Assembly (NCBI RefSeq): GCF_016650815.1
Contig: NZ_JAEKEZ010000006.1
Coordinates: 131,501 to 195,500 of the forward strand
Direction: 5' to 3'
Origin: Pseudomonas sp. TH31
GTDB taxonomy: Bacteria > Pseudomonadota > Gammaproteobacteria > Pseudomonadales > Pseudomonadaceae
DNA length: 64,000 nucleotides
Shown piece after piece: positions 1 through 10,487 of this stretch. Position 1 is the first letter of the stretch. Each line of letters starts with the position of its first letter. Below the pieces are notes generated by a model. The model searched no databases, was not told the origin of the DNA, and saw only the letters and a list, made by a program, of their open reading frames with translations. The position numbers were made by a program, and so were the translations under genes.

Positions 1-833
1 TCTGGGGACTTTTCCCCATCTACTTCAAAGCCATCGCCTCGGTGCCGGCTGTAGAAATCATCATCCACCGGGTGCTCTGGTCCGCGCTGTTCGGCGCCTT
101 GTTGCTGATGGTCTGGAAACATCCGGGCTGGTGGCGCGAGTTGCGCGACAACCCGAAACGGCTGGCAATCCTGGCCCTGAGCGGCACACTGATCGCGGCC
201 AACTGGCTGACCTACGTCTGGTCGGTGAACAACGGACGGATGCTCGAAGCCAGCCTCGGTTACTACATCAATCCGCTGGTGAACGTGTTGCTGGGGATGT
301 TGATCCTTGGCGAACGGCTGCGGCGCATGCAATGGCTGGCGGTGGGTCTGGCGGCAGTTGGCGTGGCGCAACAGGTATGGCAGGTTGGCAGTCTGCCGTG
401 GGTTTCGCTGGTGCTGGCGCTGACCTTCGGTTTCTACGGGCTGATCCGCAAACAGGCGCCAGTCAAGGCATTACCGGGGCTGGTAGTGGAAACCTGGATG
501 CTCGTACCGATTGCAACGGCCTGGCTGCTGTTCAACCCGGCAGCGGGCAGCGCGCAGGCCGAGTTCTGGACCACATCCGAAGCCTGGTGGCTGGTGGCCG
601 CCGGCCCGGTGACACTGGTGCCTCTCGTCTGTTTCAACGCGGCCGCTCGGCATTTGCCCTACACCACGCTCGGATTTCTCCAGTACCTGGCACCGACATT
701 GGTTCTACTGCAAGCCGTTCTGCTGTTTGGTGAACATCTGTCGTCCAGCACCCTGGTGGCGTTCATCTTTATCTGGGCCGGCCTGGCGGTTTACAGCGTC
801 GACGCGGTGATCAGTATGCGTCGCCGCCGCTGA
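1..833 (+). CDS. rarD: EamA-family transporter RarD, 5'-truncated by window edge
   Basis: An inner-membrane transporter of the drug/metabolite (EamA) superfamily; the RarD subfamily's substrate is not settled. The reading frame is open from base 3 with no start codon that fits the family, so the N-terminus lies outside the window. The visible part starts in WGLFPIYFKAIA, typical of the first RarD helix. It continues through the family block SLGYYINPLVNVLLG and a series of hydrophobic helices to a basic C-terminus (MRRRR). About 276 residues are visible of the roughly 290-300 usual for RarD. It converges on the GcvR-like gene. Identification is by family sequence pattern; the function in this organism is unknown. 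Confidence 0.9.
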   Translation, partial: WGLFPIYFKAIASVPAVEIIIHRVLWSALFGALLLMVWKHPGWWRELRDNPKRLAILALSGTLIAANWLTYVWSVNNGRMLEASLGYYINPLVNVLLGMLILGERLRRMQWLAVGLAAVGVAQQVWQVGSLPWVSLVLALTFGFYGLIRKQAPVKALPGLVVETWMLVPIATAWLLFNPAAGSAQAEFWTTSEAWWLVAAGPVTLVPLVCFNAAARHLPYTTLGFLQYLAPTLVLLQAVLLFGEHLSSSTLVAFIFIWAGLAVYSVDAVISMRRRR

Positions 834-896
834 TCAGAAAACGTACAAATCTCTACAGGCCACGTCTTCCGTGGTCTGCATCAATCCTTCCCAAGG

Positions 897-1017
897 TTAT
901 CCACAGCGTGATCCCCGCCGTTTGTGCGCAACTTGTTGAAACTGCTGGTTTTTTGATCAGCCCCTGAAGAACCCCGGCCGGCGTGGCCTGGCGGGGTGTC
1001 TCTACAGGTTATCCACA
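897..1017. other. Pair of perfect DnaA-box 9-mers between convergent genes
   Basis: TTATCCACA occurs at 897-905 and again at 1009-1017, both on the plus strand, in the 214-bp gap between rarD and the GcvR-like gene. The gap also holds an imperfect GC-rich stem around 971-1001. The consensus is the classical high-affinity DnaA box; whether DnaA binds here is inference. Confidence 0.45.
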
Positions 1018-1047
1018 GGCAGGTGCACGTATAACTTGGATAACCTG

Positions 1048-1566
1048 TCAGGGATCACTGCGCAGCACCAACTCAACCATCAAGTCATCGGCCAGGGTTT
1101 CCAGCCGTGATTGCAGCACGTCCAGGGACAGGGTCAGCGGCACCGCGAGAATCGCTTCGGCGTGGAACAGCGGCTCGCTGCTCATCGGCGCCGGGCGTAC
1201 TTCGGTGACCAGACGCTCCAGGTTCACACCCTGCTCGCTCAGCAAACGCGTGATGTCGCGCACGATTCCCGGCCGGTCATTGCCCACCAGTTCCATGGCA
1301 ATCGGCTTCCAGGTGCAGGATTGCTCGATGCCACTTTCAGCGATCAGCACCCGAATGCCCTGGGCGGACAACGCTTGCAGGGCATCGACCAATTCGTCGT
1401 AGGCTTCTGCCGGTACGCCCACCCGAAGAATCCCGGCGAACTGTCCGGCCATGCGTGACATGCGGCTTTCCAGCCAGTTGCCGCCATGCTCGGCGATGCA
1501 TTGGGCAATGCGCTCGACCTGCCCTGCCTTGTCCAGCGCGAATACGGTGAGTACGAGGTGGTCCAT
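1048..1566 (-). CDS. gcvR: Glycine cleavage system protein R-like ACT-domain regulator
   Basis: 172 residues made of two ACT domains (about 1-80 and 88-165), the architecture of GcvR. In E. coli GcvR antagonises GcvA and so represses the glycine cleavage operon. The second domain begins at VGNDRPGIVRDITRLL, a clear ACT signature. There is no DNA-binding domain, so action through a partner protein or ligand sensing is expected. The ATG at 1566 follows an A/T-rich leader. It stands alone on the minus strand, convergent with rarD. The family call is firm. The GcvR function is inferred from the family, although a glycine regulator suits a neighbourhood rich in glycine betaine genes. Confidence 0.8.
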   Translation of the reverse strand: MDHLVLTVFALDKAGQVERIAQCIAEHGGNWLESRMSRMAGQFAGILRVGVPAEAYDELVDALQALSAQGIRVLIAESGIEQSCTWKPIAMELVGNDRPGIVRDITRLLSEQGVNLERLVTEVRPAPMSSEPLFHAEAILAVPLTLSLDVLQSRLETLADDLMVELVLRSDP

Positions 1567-1646
1567 GGCGCAGCCCTCTTGTCATGACTTTTGTTATAGA
1601 AGAGCAAGTATAGGCAAGGGCTGATTCTGCGCTGAATCGTCTGACG

Positions 1647-1738
1647 CCATCGCGGGCAAGCCTTGCTCCTACAGTTTTACATCGTTCTCAAATTCTGACT
1701 CGCCCCAACCCCGTAGGAGCAAGGCTTGCCCGCGATGG
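1647..1738. repeat. REP inverted pair (GCGGGCAAGCCTTGCTCC type)
   Basis: Two inverted arms (CCATCGCGGGCAAGCCTTGC and its complement) about 45 bp apart, downstream of nothing obvious and upstream of glcB. The family is the one whose core reads CGCGAGCAAGC..GCTCC. The remaining 1739-2137 is the glcB leader, in which I see no gene; it contains a short stem CGTGAC/GTCACG near 1840-1860. Confidence 0.75.
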
Positions 1739-2137
1739 ACACACCGCCGACACCCCTGCAGAAACACAAATCGTGTACAAGTTTTTATATTTAACTGGAA
1801 CAATCCAATAGTTTTTTGAGAACATCCTGTTCCCCAGCGTGACCGCAATGCGTCACGGGGTCGCAGAACGACGTAATTAGTCTGATTTTCACAAGCGCAA
1901 TTCATCATGTAGTATGCCGCAGCGCGCACTACATAACGTTGGATCGATGTCTGCCACCGGCACACTCGCAACCCTGAAAGCCCCGTCAGCAAGGCCTCCA
2001 AGCCGTTGATTGGACCGAACCCAGCCGTCCGCAAGGGCATGTACTGGCGGACGGGTTTGTGGTTTAAATGACCAGAGGCTTCATTGTCAAAATTGAAGAG
2101 CTGAAAAGCGAAATAGCTGAGCAGAGTGAGGCAAGCA

Positions 2138-4327
2138 ATGACTGAACACGTTCAAGTCGGTGGCCTGCAGGTCGCCAAAGTCCTGTTCGACTTCGTGAAC
2201 AACGAAGCCATTCCCGGTACCGGCCTCACCGCCGATAAGTTCTGGGCCGGTGCCGACAAGGTCATTCATGACCTGGCGCCGAAGAACAAAGCCCTACTCG
2301 CCAAACGCGATGATTTCCAGGCTCGTATCGACGGCTGGCACCAATCCCGTAGAGCTCCTGGGAAAGCCCAGGTGCATGACGCCCTGGCCTATAAAGCCTT
2401 CTTGCAAGACATCGGTTATCTGCTGCCAGAAGCGGCTGATTTCCAGGCAACGACGCAAAACGTCGATGACGAAATCGCCCGCATGGCCGGCCCGCAACTC
2501 GTGGTGCCGGTGATGAACGCGCGTTTCGCGCTCAATGCCTCGAACGCCCGCTGGGGTTCGCTGTATGACGCGCTCTACGGCACTGACGCCATCAGCGAGG
2601 CTGACGGCGCGGAAAAAGGCAAAGGCTACAACAAGATTCGCGGCGACAAGGTGATTGCCTTCGCCCGTGCCTTCCTCGACGAAGCCGCGCCATTGGCCGC
2701 TGGTACTCACGTCGACTCCACCCGCTACACGATCGTTGACGGCAAACTGGTGGTCGCCCTCAAAGGTGGCAGCAACACCGGGCTGCGCAACGACGCGCAA
2801 TTGATCGGTTTCCACGGCGATGCTGCGGCACCGACGGCGATCCTGCTGAAAAACAACGGCCTGCATTTCGAAATCCAGGTCGATGCCAGCACCCCGGTCG
2901 GCCAGACCGACGCTGCCGGCGTCAAAGACATCCTGATGGAAGCCGCGCTGACCACCATCATGGACTGCGAAGACTCCGTCGCCGCCGTCGATGCCGACGA
3001 CAAAGTGGTGATCTACCGCAACTGGCTCGGCCTGATGAAAGGCGATCTGTCAGAAGAGGTCTCCAAGGGCGGCAAGACCTTTACCCGCACGATGAACGCC
3101 GACCGCACCTACACCGGCGTCGATGGCCAGGAACTGAACCTGCACGGTCGTTCGCTGTTGTTCGTGCGTAACGTCGGTCACCTGATGACTATCGACGCGA
3201 TCCTCGATAGTCAAGGCAACGAAGTGCCGGAAGGCATCCTCGACGGTCTGGTGACGTGCCTCGCGGCGATCCACAGCCTCAACGGCCACAACTCGCGCAA
3301 GAACAGCCGTACCGGCTCGGTCTACATCGTGAAGCCGAAGATGCACGGCCCGGAAGAAGCGGCGTTCACCAACGAGCTGTTCGGGCGCATCGAAGACGTG
3401 CTCGACCTGCCGCGCAACACGCTGAAAGTCGGGATCATGGACGAGGAGCGCCGCACCACGGTCAACCTAAAGGCCTGTATCAAAGCGGCCAGCGAGCGCG
3501 TGGTGTTCATCAACACCGGGTTCCTCGACCGCACCGGCGACGAAATCCACACCTCCATGGAAGCCGGGCCGATGGTGCGCAAGGCCGACATGAAGGCCGA
3601 GAAGTGGATCGGCGCCTACGAGAACTGGAACGTCGATATCGGCTTGAGCACCGGCCTGCAAGGTCGTGCCCAGATCGGTAAAGGCATGTGGGCCATGCCG
3701 GACCTGATGGCCGCGATGCTCGAACAGAAAATCGCTCACCCGCTGGCCGGCGCCAACACCGCGTGGGTGCCATCGCCGACTGCTGCTGCGCTGCACGCGC
3801 TGCACTACCACAAGGTTGACGTGTTCGCCCGTCAGGCCGAACTGGCCAAACGTGCGCGCGCTTCGGTGGACGACATCCTGACCATCCCGCTGGCCGTCAA
3901 TCCGGACTGGACGCCAGAACAGATCAAGAACGAACTGGACAACAACGCCCAGGGCATTCTTGGCTACGTGGTGCGCTGGATCGATCAGGGCGTGGGTTGC
4001 TCGAAAGTGCCGGACATCAACGACATCGGCCTGATGGAAGACCGTGCGACGCTGCGTATTTCCAGCCAGCACATCGCCAACTGGCTGCGTCATGGCATCG
4101 TCACTGAAGCTCAAGTGATGGAAAGCCTCAAGCGCATGGCGCCGGTGGTTGACCGTCAGAATGCCAACGACGCGCTTTACCGTCCGCTGGCACCTGACTT
4201 CGACAACAACATCGCCTTCCAGGCGGCGGTCGAACTGGTGATCGAAGGTACAAAACAACCGAACGGTTATACCGAGCCGGTTCTGCACCGTCGTCGTCGC
4301 GAGTTCAAGGCTGCCAATGGCTTGTAA
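2138..4327 (+). CDS. glcB: Malate synthase G
   Basis: Condenses glyoxylate with acetyl-CoA to malate, the second step of the glyoxylate shunt and of glycolate use; cytosolic, normally monomeric and Mg-dependent. 729 residues, close to the roughly 725 usual for GlcB. Family blocks seen include [14 protein letters not shown] and [20 protein letters not shown], whose aspartate (about residue 635) aligns with the catalytic base of E. coli malate synthase G. I chose the ATG at 2138, giving [12 protein letters not shown], over an in-frame GTG at 2126. A purine-rich GAGTGAGG lies just upstream and MTEHVQ is the usual family start. It is a monocistronic unit closed by a strong terminator. Confidence 0.97.
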   Translation: MTEHVQVGGLQVAKVLFDFVNNEAIPGTGLTADKFWAGADKVIHDLAPKNKALLAKRDDFQARIDGWHQSRRAPGKAQVHDALAYKAFLQDIGYLLPEAADFQATTQNVDDEIARMAGPQLVVPVMNARFALNASNARWGSLYDALYGTDAISEADGAEKGKGYNKIRGDKVIAFARAFLDEAAPLAAGTHVDSTRYTIVDGKLVVALKGGSNTGLRNDAQLIGFHGDAAAPTAILLKNNGLHFEIQVDASTPVGQTDAAGVKDILMEAALTTIMDCEDSVAAVDADDKVVIYRNWLGLMKGDLSEEVSKGGKTFTRTMNADRTYTGVDGQELNLHGRSLLFVRNVGHLMTIDAILDSQGNEVPEGILDGLVTCLAAIHSLNGHNSRKNSRTGSVYIVKPKMHGPEEAAFTNELFGRIEDVLDLPRNTLKVGIMDEERRTTVNLKACIKAASERVVFINTGFLDRTGDEIHTSMEAGPMVRKADMKAEKWIGAYENWNVDIGLSTGLQGRAQIGKGMWAMPDLMAAMLEQKIAHPLAGANTAWVPSPTAAALHALHYHKVDVFARQAELAKRARASVDDILTIPLAVNPDWTPEQIKNELDNNAQGILGYVVRWIDQGVGCSKVPDINDIGLMEDRATLRISSQHIANWLRHGIVTEAQVMESLKRMAPVVDRQNANDALYRPLAPDFDNNIAFQAAVELVIEGTKQPNGYTEPVLHRRRREFKAANGL

Positions 4328-4350
4328 CTGAACGCTGACGCCAGACATGA

Positions 4351-4382
4351 AAAAGCCCTGATCTTTCGATCAGGGCTTTTTT
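4351..4382. terminator. Rho-independent terminator, bidirectional, after glcB
   Basis: AAAAGCCCTGATC, a TTTC loop, then the complementary arm ending in a run of six T. The A run on the left side means it can also stop minus-strand transcription from the response regulator gene. Confidence 0.9.
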
Positions 4383-4397
4383 GTTTGAGGCAAAGTC

Positions 4398-4473
4398 AAA
4401 AGATCGCAGCCTTCGGCAACTCGTACAGGTCAGCGCAATCCCATGTAGGAGCTGCCGAAGGCTGCGATCTTTT
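4398..4473. repeat. REP inverted pair (GATCGCAGCC...GGAGC type)
   Basis: Arms of about 29 bp: the left has AAAAGATCGCAGCCTTCGGC and the right is its complement beginning GTAGGAGCTGCC. The left arm has two mismatches (AACTCGTAC). It lies between the glcB terminator and the end of the response regulator gene. Confidence 0.85.
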
Positions 4474-4479
4474 AGCGTT

Positions 4480-4926
4480 TCACAAATCCATCCCCAACTC
4501 ATGTTTGACCAACGCCAGCAACTTGTCGGTATCAATCGGCTTCAGCAGAAAATCCACGACGCTCAAATGCATCGCAGCGATGGCGTCTTTCACGTCGGCA
4601 TCGCCGGAAACGATGATGATCGGCATGGCCGCACGGACCGACTCGCGCACTTCGCGGATCAAGTCCAGGCCATCGACATGCCCCATCCGCAGATCGGTAA
4701 TCACCAGGCCAATCGAAGGCGTTGTGTCCAACAGTTTGAGCGCAGTCTCACCACTGGCGGCGGTCATGCAACGTACGCCATCCAGCGCAAGGATCTCCGA
4801 CAGCAGTTCTCGAGCGTCTTTGTCGTCGTCAACGATCAACACCCGCTGCGGCGGAAGATCGGGTTCCAGCATGATCGCACTGAGCGCCTCGCGCTCGGCG
4901 TCACTCAAAATATCGTGGTCGGACAT
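4480..4926 (-). CDS. Single-domain response regulator
   Basis: 148 residues: a short N-terminal extension of about 25 residues and one receiver domain. Receiver features: VLIVDDDKDA (acidic pocket, about 29-38), VITDLRMG (phospho-acceptor Asp in ITD), VSGDAD and the conserved lysine in LLKPID. There is no output domain, so it acts by protein contact, as CheY-like or relay regulators do. No histidine kinase is adjacent. It is transcribed toward glcB and is divergent from the cNMP/CBS gene. The partner and process are unknown. Confidence 0.85.
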   Translation of the reverse strand: MSDHDILSDAEREALSAIMLEPDLPPQRVLIVDDDKDARELLSEILALDGVRCMTAASGETALKLLDTTPSIGLVITDLRMGHVDGLDLIREVRESVRAAMPIIIVSGDADVKDAIAAMHLSVVDFLLKPIDTDKLLALVKHELGMDL

Positions 4927-5135
4927 GGCTTACTCTACGTTTTCAATTCAATCCCCTAGCACAGTGGTCAGACATCGCTAAGCAGAGCTTCAATGTGCAC
5001 TTCGTCGGATATTTTTCCTAGAGGCAAATTGAGACGTTTTTCGCACAGAATATGTAGGACGTCTCTGAAATATCGACGTATCCACCGACTACCTAGACTT
5101 ACGTCCAATGGGCACCCTGTGCGCAGGGGCCGACC

Positions 5136-7118
5136 ATGGCTGAACGATCCGACAACAACAATTCAAAAAAGACTGCGGTAATAGTTATGAGTAAAGCGGA
5201 TGCCTTCACCCAGGCAGGGAAAACCGCGGTATTGCAGAACATTCAGGGCACTTTGCAATTCCTCCAGCGCTTCCCGCCCTTCAATCAGATGGAGCATGCC
5301 CACCTGGCCTATCTGGTGGAGCAATGTCAGCTGCGTTTCTACGGTCCCGGCGAGAGCATCATCAAGCCCGCCGACGGCCCGGTTGAGCATTTTTATATCG
5401 TCAAACAGGGCCGAGTGGTTGGCGAACGCCCGCACACGGCCAAGGGTGGCACCGAAACCACCTTCGAAATCACCACGGGGGAATGCTTCCCCCTCGCCGC
5501 GTTGCTGGGGGAGCGGGCGACTCGTACCGAACATTTGGCGGCTGAAGATACCTTCTGCCTGCAACTGAACAAACTGGCCTTCATCAAGCTGTTCGCCCTC
5601 TCCAATACGTTTCGCGACTTTGCCCTGCGCGGGGTCAGCAGCCTGCTGGATCAGGTCAACCAGCAAGTCCAGCAAAAAGCCGTGGAAACCCTTGGTACCC
5701 AGTACTCGCTGAACACGCGGCTGGGCGAGCTGGCCATGCGTCACCCGGTGACGTGCAGCCCGGCCACGCCGCTGCGTGAAGCCGTGACCCTGATGCATGA
5801 GCAGCAGGTCGGCAGCATCGTGATCGTCAACGAGCAGAAAGCACCCCTGGGGATTTTTACCCTGCGCGACTTGCGCCAGGTTGTCGCCGACGGGACCAGC
5901 GACTTCAGTGAAGACATCGAGCGGCACATGACCCAGGCGCCGTTTTTCCTGACGCCGGACCACAGTGCTTTCGATGCGGCAATTGCCATGACCGAACGGC
6001 ACATCGCCCACGTCTGCCTGGTCAAGGACCAGCGCCTGTGCGGCGTGGTGTCCGAGCGCGATCTGTTTTCCCTGCAACGGGTCGATCTGGTACACCTCGC
6101 GCGGACCATCCGCAGCGCCCAGCGGGTGGAAAATCTCGTGGCGTTGCGCGGCGAGATCGGCCAATTGGTGGAGCGCATGCTGGCCCACGGTGCCTCTTCG
6201 ACCCAAATCACTCACATCATTACCCTGCTCAACGACCACACCGTGTGCCGGGTAATCGAACTGACCCTCGCCGAGAAAGGCGACCCGGTATAGCGTTCAG
6301 TTGGCTGTGCTTTGGCAGCGAAGGCCGGCGCGAGCAGACGCTGCACACCGATCAGGACAACGGCATTCTGTTCGAAGCCCGGACGCGGCGCATGCCGCCG
6401 AGATTCGCGGCAAGTTGCTACCCATCGCCCAGCAGATCAACCAGAGCCTGGCGCTCTGCGGTTTCACTCTGTGCAAGGGCAACATCATGGCCGGCAACCC
6501 CGAGCTGTGTTTGTCCCGGGCCGAGTGGGCCCGGCGGTTCGCGGCGTTTATCCGTGAGGCGACGCCGGAGAACCTGCTGGGTTCGAGCATTTATTTCGAC
6601 TTGCGGGTGGTTTGGGGTGATGAACAAGGCTGCGAACAACTGCGTCGAGGGATTCTCGATCAGGTGGCGGATAACCGGTTGTTCCAGCGGATGATGGCCG
6701 ACAACGCTTTGCGCAACCGTCCGCCCGTAGGACGATTCCGTGAGTTCGTACTGGCGCGCAAGAATGGTGAGAAAGCCACGCTGGACCTGAAAGTCCAAGG
6801 GCTCACGCCTTTTGTGGATGGCGCCCGTCTGCTGGCCCTGGCCAATGGCATCGAAACCAACAACACCCTGGAGCGCTTCCGCCAACTGGTGGCCAAAGAA
6901 GTCATCGAACGTCTGGACGGCGCGGCGTATGAAGAGGCGTATCACTTCATCCAGCAGACTCGCATGCAACAACATCAGTTACAGACCCGGAGAACTTGCC
7001 CTACTCCAACCGCGTCGATCCCGACAGCCTCAATCATCTGGACCGACGCATCCTGCGTGAATCCCTGCGCCAGGCCCAACGCCTGCAAAGCAGCCTGAGC
7101 CTGCGGTATCAGCTATGA
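5136..7118 (+). pseudogene. cNMP-binding/CBS/DUF294 nucleotidyltransferase-like protein, three apparent frameshifts
   Basis: Read through three one-base gaps this is one protein of about 661 residues: a cyclic-nucleotide-binding domain (about 40-160), a CBS pair (about 205-345), a DUF294 nucleotidyltransferase-like domain (FGSEGRREQTLHTDQDNG) and a DUF294 C-terminal domain ending in LSLRYQL. The frame shifts at 6284-6288, 6378-6382 and 6986-6990. Each spot reads CCCGG, and adding one G restores the frame and the family sequence. I therefore think the gene is intact in the organism. Start: ATG 5136 follows AGGGG; ATG 5187 (MSKADAF) is also possible. Its stop overlaps the exonuclease start (ATGA). 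Proteins of this design are thought to be regulatory. Confidence 0.8.
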
Positions 7119-7822
7119 GTCTGTTTTCATGGCTACGCCCCGCCGCCCCGCTGCTGCCCGAGGATCTGCAACAACGCCTGGAACGCTTGCCGGTCGGCGC
7201 CGAGTTGAGTGAATGCAGCCTGCGCGAGCAGCGCTGGGTGGTGCTGGATCTGGAAACCACCGGGCTGAACCTGAACAAGGATCGGGTGCTGTCCATCGGT
7301 GCAGTGGTGATCGAAGACGCAGCGATCGATTTCAGCCAGCAATTCGAACGCACGCTGCAATGTGCCGGTATGAAGTTGGCGCCGAGTGTGTTGATCCATG
7401 GTCTGGGCCCCAGCGCGATCGCCGCCGGCAGCGACCCTGCCCAGGCGCTGATCGAGTTCATGGAGTTTGTGGGCGACAGCCCGGTACTGGCGTTTCACGC
7501 GCCGTTCGATCAGCACATGCTCGGGCGCGCGCTGAAAGATCATCTGGGCTACAAGCTGCAGCATCCGTTTTTGGATGTGGCGGACATTGCACCTTTGGTC
7601 TGTCCACAGGCAAACATCCGCGAGGCCGGGCTGGATGAGTGGATTGAGTGGTTCAAGCTCAAAGTGTTTGAACGTCATAACGCCAGTGCCGATGCGTTGG
7701 CCACGGCGGAATTGGCGTTGATATTGTTCAGCCGCGCGCGGCAGCAGCAGATTCATAGCCCGTTGAATCTGCAGCAGCGGTTGAGTCAGTGGAAACGGCG
7801 GCAGCGGGCGCCTTCGTTTTAA
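7115..7822 (+). CDS. DnaQ-like 3'-5' exonuclease
   Basis: 235-residue DEDDh-family exonuclease related to the DNA polymerase III epsilon subunit. The acidic residues sit in LDLETTG (about 45-51) and in HAPFDQHM, and the closing His-x-Asp region is RHNASADALATAEL. The start codon ATG at 7115 overlaps the stop of the cNMP/CBS gene by four bases (ATGA), so the two are translationally coupled. That pairing is common in Pseudomonas. The substrate (DNA or RNA) and the link to cyclic-nucleotide sensing are not known. Confidence 0.88.
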   Translation: MSLFSWLRPAAPLLPEDLQQRLERLPVGAELSECSLREQRWVVLDLETTGLNLNKDRVLSIGAVVIEDAAIDFSQQFERTLQCAGMKLAPSVLIHGLGPSAIAAGSDPAQALIEFMEFVGDSPVLAFHAPFDQHMLGRALKDHLGYKLQHPFLDVADIAPLVCPQANIREAGLDEWIEWFKLKVFERHNASADALATAELALILFSRARQQQIHSPLNLQQRLSQWKRRQRAPSF

Positions 7823-7844
7823 AGTTGCGGTGTATTCACGGACG

Positions 7845-7981
7845 TCTTCGCGGGCAAGCCTCGCTCCTACATTGGAAATGCATTCCCCTGTAGGAGCAAA
7901 GCTTGCTCGCGAAGGCGGTGTGTCAGTCGACATCGATGTTGCCTGACATACCGCCTTCGCGAGCAAGCTTTGCTCCTACAG
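7845..7981. repeat. REP cluster, three units (GCGAGCAAGCTTTGCTCC type)
   Basis: Three copies of the CGCGAGCAAGC..GCTCCTAC family in alternating orientation, at about 7845-7871, 7890-7918 and 7951-7981. The last two form a long inverted pair. The cluster lies between the exonuclease gene and gst. Confidence 0.85.
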
Positions 7982-8062
7982 GTTTCGAGCCGCATTCCTG
8001 ATCTTGAGCTATCGAGTCAACGCGCTATGCTGCCCGGCACTGCCATTGATCGAGACTCTGCC

Positions 8063-8692
8063 ATGTCCGCCCCGAGCATGACCCTGTTCCACAACCCCGC
8101 ATCGCCCTTCGTTCGCAAAGTCATGGTGCTGCTGCACGAGACCGGTCAGACCGATCGCGTTGCCCTGCAACTCAGCCAGCTCACGCCGGTCAGTCCGGAC
8201 CTGGCGCTCTGCGAAGACAACCCGCTGGGCAAAATCCCGGCCCTGCGCCTGGCCGATGGCAACGTTATCCATGACAGCCGGGTGATTCTCGATTACCTCG
8301 ATCACCAGCATGTCGGCAATCCACTGATCCCTCGCGAGGGCCCGGCCCGCTGGCGCCGCTTGACCCTGGCCTCCCTGGCCGACGGGATCATGGACGCTGC
8401 GGTGATGATTCGTTACGAGCAAGCGTTGCGCGCCCCGGAGAAACAATGGGAGCAGTGGCTCGATGCCCAGCGCGAGAAGATTCGCCGTGCCTTGGCGTTA
8501 CTGGAAGCGGATGCGATTGCCGAGCTGAGCAGCCATTTCGATGTGGCGGCGATCAGTGTCGCCTGCGCCTTGGGTTACCTGGATTTGCGCCATCCCGATC
8601 TGGAATGGCGCGAGGCGAATCCGCAGTTGGCCGAGTGGTTTTTTGAGGTGAGTCAGCGGCCCTCGATGTTGGCGACGATGCCGAAGGTTTGA
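8063..8692 (+). CDS. Glutathione S-transferase family protein
   Basis: 209 residues with a thioredoxin-like N-terminal domain (MTLFHNPASPFVRKVMV, family motif NPLGKIPAL and the DSRVILDYLD glutathione-contact region) and an all-helical C-terminal domain. The catalytic position near SPFVRK suits serine-type bacterial GSTs. I chose ATG 8063 (MSAPSMTLFH); ATG 8078 (MTLFHN) is an alternative, and the upstream reading frame to 7970 runs through a repeat and is not credible as coding. It is a single-gene unit. The substrate is unknown. Confidence 0.88.
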   Translation: MSAPSMTLFHNPASPFVRKVMVLLHETGQTDRVALQLSQLTPVSPDLALCEDNPLGKIPALRLADGNVIHDSRVILDYLDHQHVGNPLIPREGPARWRRLTLASLADGIMDAAVMIRYEQALRAPEKQWEQWLDAQREKIRRALALLEADAIAELSSHFDVAAISVACALGYLDLRHPDLEWREANPQLAEWFFEVSQRPSMLATMPKV

Positions 8693-8724
8693 TCTCAAGT
8701 TTCAGGGTCGGCCATTTCGGCCTC

Positions 8725-8799
8725 AAAAGATCGCAGCCTGCGGCAGCTCCTACAGGGATATACGTTCGGCGTAGGAGCTGCCGAAGGCTGCGATCTTTT
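8725..8799. repeat. REP inverted pair (GATCGCAGCC type)
   Basis: AAAAGATCGCAGCCTGCGGC arm and its near complement, 20 bp loop, between the convergent gst and creD genes. Confidence 0.88.
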
Positions 8800-8881
8800 G
8801 ATCTTTCGGGAAACAACCCGAAAATCAGCGTCGCCAACACCTCCCCTTCCCGCTGCTCCTCACGCAACCCTAACGACCGGC

Positions 8882-10252
8882 TCATTCCACCGCTCCAATA
8901 TCAAACGCCAACGGCTTGGCCGACTTCTGCCCAATCCCGTACCAGTCCAGTTTCCGGGTCAACACCATGAACACACCGAGCAGCCCGAACAGCAACAGAG
9001 AGCCCATCAGCAGCGCGTAATCCTCGGCACTCAACACGCCATAAAGCAAAGCGTACAACGCCGCCAATCCCGCCGAAAAACCCAGACCGTGGCGCACGCT
9101 GCGCAGCACGTGGCAGACATAGAACCCGATCAACAACACACACCCGCTCGCCGACAATACATACGCCAAGGCAAAACCAATGTGCTCGGACAGCGACAGC
9201 AACAACAGGTAGAAAAACGCCAGTGCCACGCCCACCAGCGCATATTGCACCGGGTGCACCGCCAGGCTTTTCAGCACTTCGAACAGGAAGAAACCGGCAA
9301 AAGTCAGGACGATGAACAACAACGCATATTTGATCGCCCGATCACTTTTGAGGTATTGGTCAACCGGGTCGATGAAGCTCACGCCAAAGCTGCGGCCGTT
9401 GAACGCGTCACAACCAGCGCCGGAGACACAACTGTTCAAGGCTTCCTGCAGGTTGGTGGAGAAAAACGAGGTCTGCCAATGGGCGGTAAACCCCTGATCG
9501 GTGACTTCACGCTGGGCCGGCAGGTAGTTGCCGATAAAGCTGGGGTGCGGCCAGTTGGCAGCCAACGCTACTTTGCTGGTCTTGCCCACCGGCAGTACTT
9601 GCAACTGGCCGGTGCCTTGCAAGCGCAGGTCGAAACCGAAGGCCAGTTGCGTGGCTTGTTTCGAATTCAACGCCGGCAGTGTCACGTGCACGCCCTCCCC
9701 CAGGAAGCCGACCTGGCTGCCCGGAACGAAGTCCAGGCGCTGACCATCGAGTTCCAGTTTCAGAGCGTTCTCGATGCCGCGGATGTCGCTGATACCGACC
9801 GCCAGAAACGGCTGGTCGAACTGATAGTCGGCGAAGTCTTCCTTGATGCCCAGTTGTTCAGGGATGGTGAAATGGCCGCTGATGCGGTTGTCGGCATGGA
9901 ACAGCCGCGCTTCATAAATGCCCCGGGAACGCAGCTCGGTCTGGACCTGGCCATCCAGTTCGAAGTGTTCCGGGAGGAAGTACAGACGACCGCGTTCTTC
10001 ACCGACTTCCTGGTAACGCTCGTTGGTCTTTTCGTTGAGCTTCCAGGTGCGCACCACTTTGCGATACGGCACCACCATCAGCGGCCCGGTCAATTGCTGG
10101 CTGTAGCTGGAGCTGCGAGCGATGTCTTCGAGCACGCCGTCACGCAGTTGCTGACGTTCCTGGATCACGCCATTGATCATCAGCAACGGGATCAGCAATA
10201 ACAGAATCAGAAGGGCAATCGCCCCGAGTTTGATGGTCAGGTTGCGGTTCAT
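8882..10252 (-). CDS. creD: Inner membrane protein CreD
   Basis: 456 residues. There is an N-terminal membrane anchor (KLGAIALLILLLLIPLLMI), a large periplasmic domain (about 40-300) and a bundle of five to six C-terminal helices, the CreD/Cet layout. CreD is the main target of the CreBC two-component system, and its family affects envelope integrity and beta-lactam response; its biochemical role is unknown. Start at 10252 (MNRNLTIKLG), preceded by GGGAGAGACCC. In many pseudomonads creD lies directly beside creBC. Here the acyltransferase gene on the other strand separates them, so creD needs its own promoter in 10253-10487. Confidence 0.93.
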   Translation of the reverse strand: MNRNLTIKLGAIALLILLLLIPLLMINGVIQERQQLRDGVLEDIARSSSYSQQLTGPLMVVPYRKVVRTWKLNEKTNERYQEVGEERGRLYFLPEHFELDGQVQTELRSRGIYEARLFHADNRISGHFTIPEQLGIKEDFADYQFDQPFLAVGISDIRGIENALKLELDGQRLDFVPGSQVGFLGEGVHVTLPALNSKQATQLAFGFDLRLQGTGQLQVLPVGKTSKVALAANWPHPSFIGNYLPAQREVTDQGFTAHWQTSFFSTNLQEALNSCVSGAGCDAFNGRSFGVSFIDPVDQYLKSDRAIKYALLFIVLTFAGFFLFEVLKSLAVHPVQYALVGVALAFFYLLLLSLSEHIGFALAYVLSASGCVLLIGFYVCHVLRSVRHGLGFSAGLAALYALLYGVLSAEDYALLMGSLLLFGLLGVFMVLTRKLDWYGIGQKSAKPLAFDIGAVE

Positions 10253-10487
10253 GGGGTCTCTCCCTGTTCGAATGAGGGAGAGTCTGGGGCGGGTGTGTGG
10301 GGGGATTGTGGGGGCGATGTGGGGATTGTGTGGAAACTCCTGTAAAAGCCGATTGCACCTTGGCACACTGCGGCCCCTCAAGGCCATCTCCGGGTATTTA
10401 CCCCCTGCGGAGTATTTTCCGGTCAAGTACATCTGAGGATTTTGGCCGTCGGTTTGCACCAAAGCAGACCAGGCAAGGAGCGTTCCA

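Noticed and set aside
1669..2040. 123-residue minus-strand frame in the glcB leader
   Set aside because: It runs through a REP pair and has atypical composition with many rare residues; not a credible gene.
5136..7118. Genuine decay of the cNMP/CBS gene
   Set aside because: Three breaks at the same collapsed hexamer, no stops or other damage between them, and the same lesion in three unrelated genes favour a sequence error.
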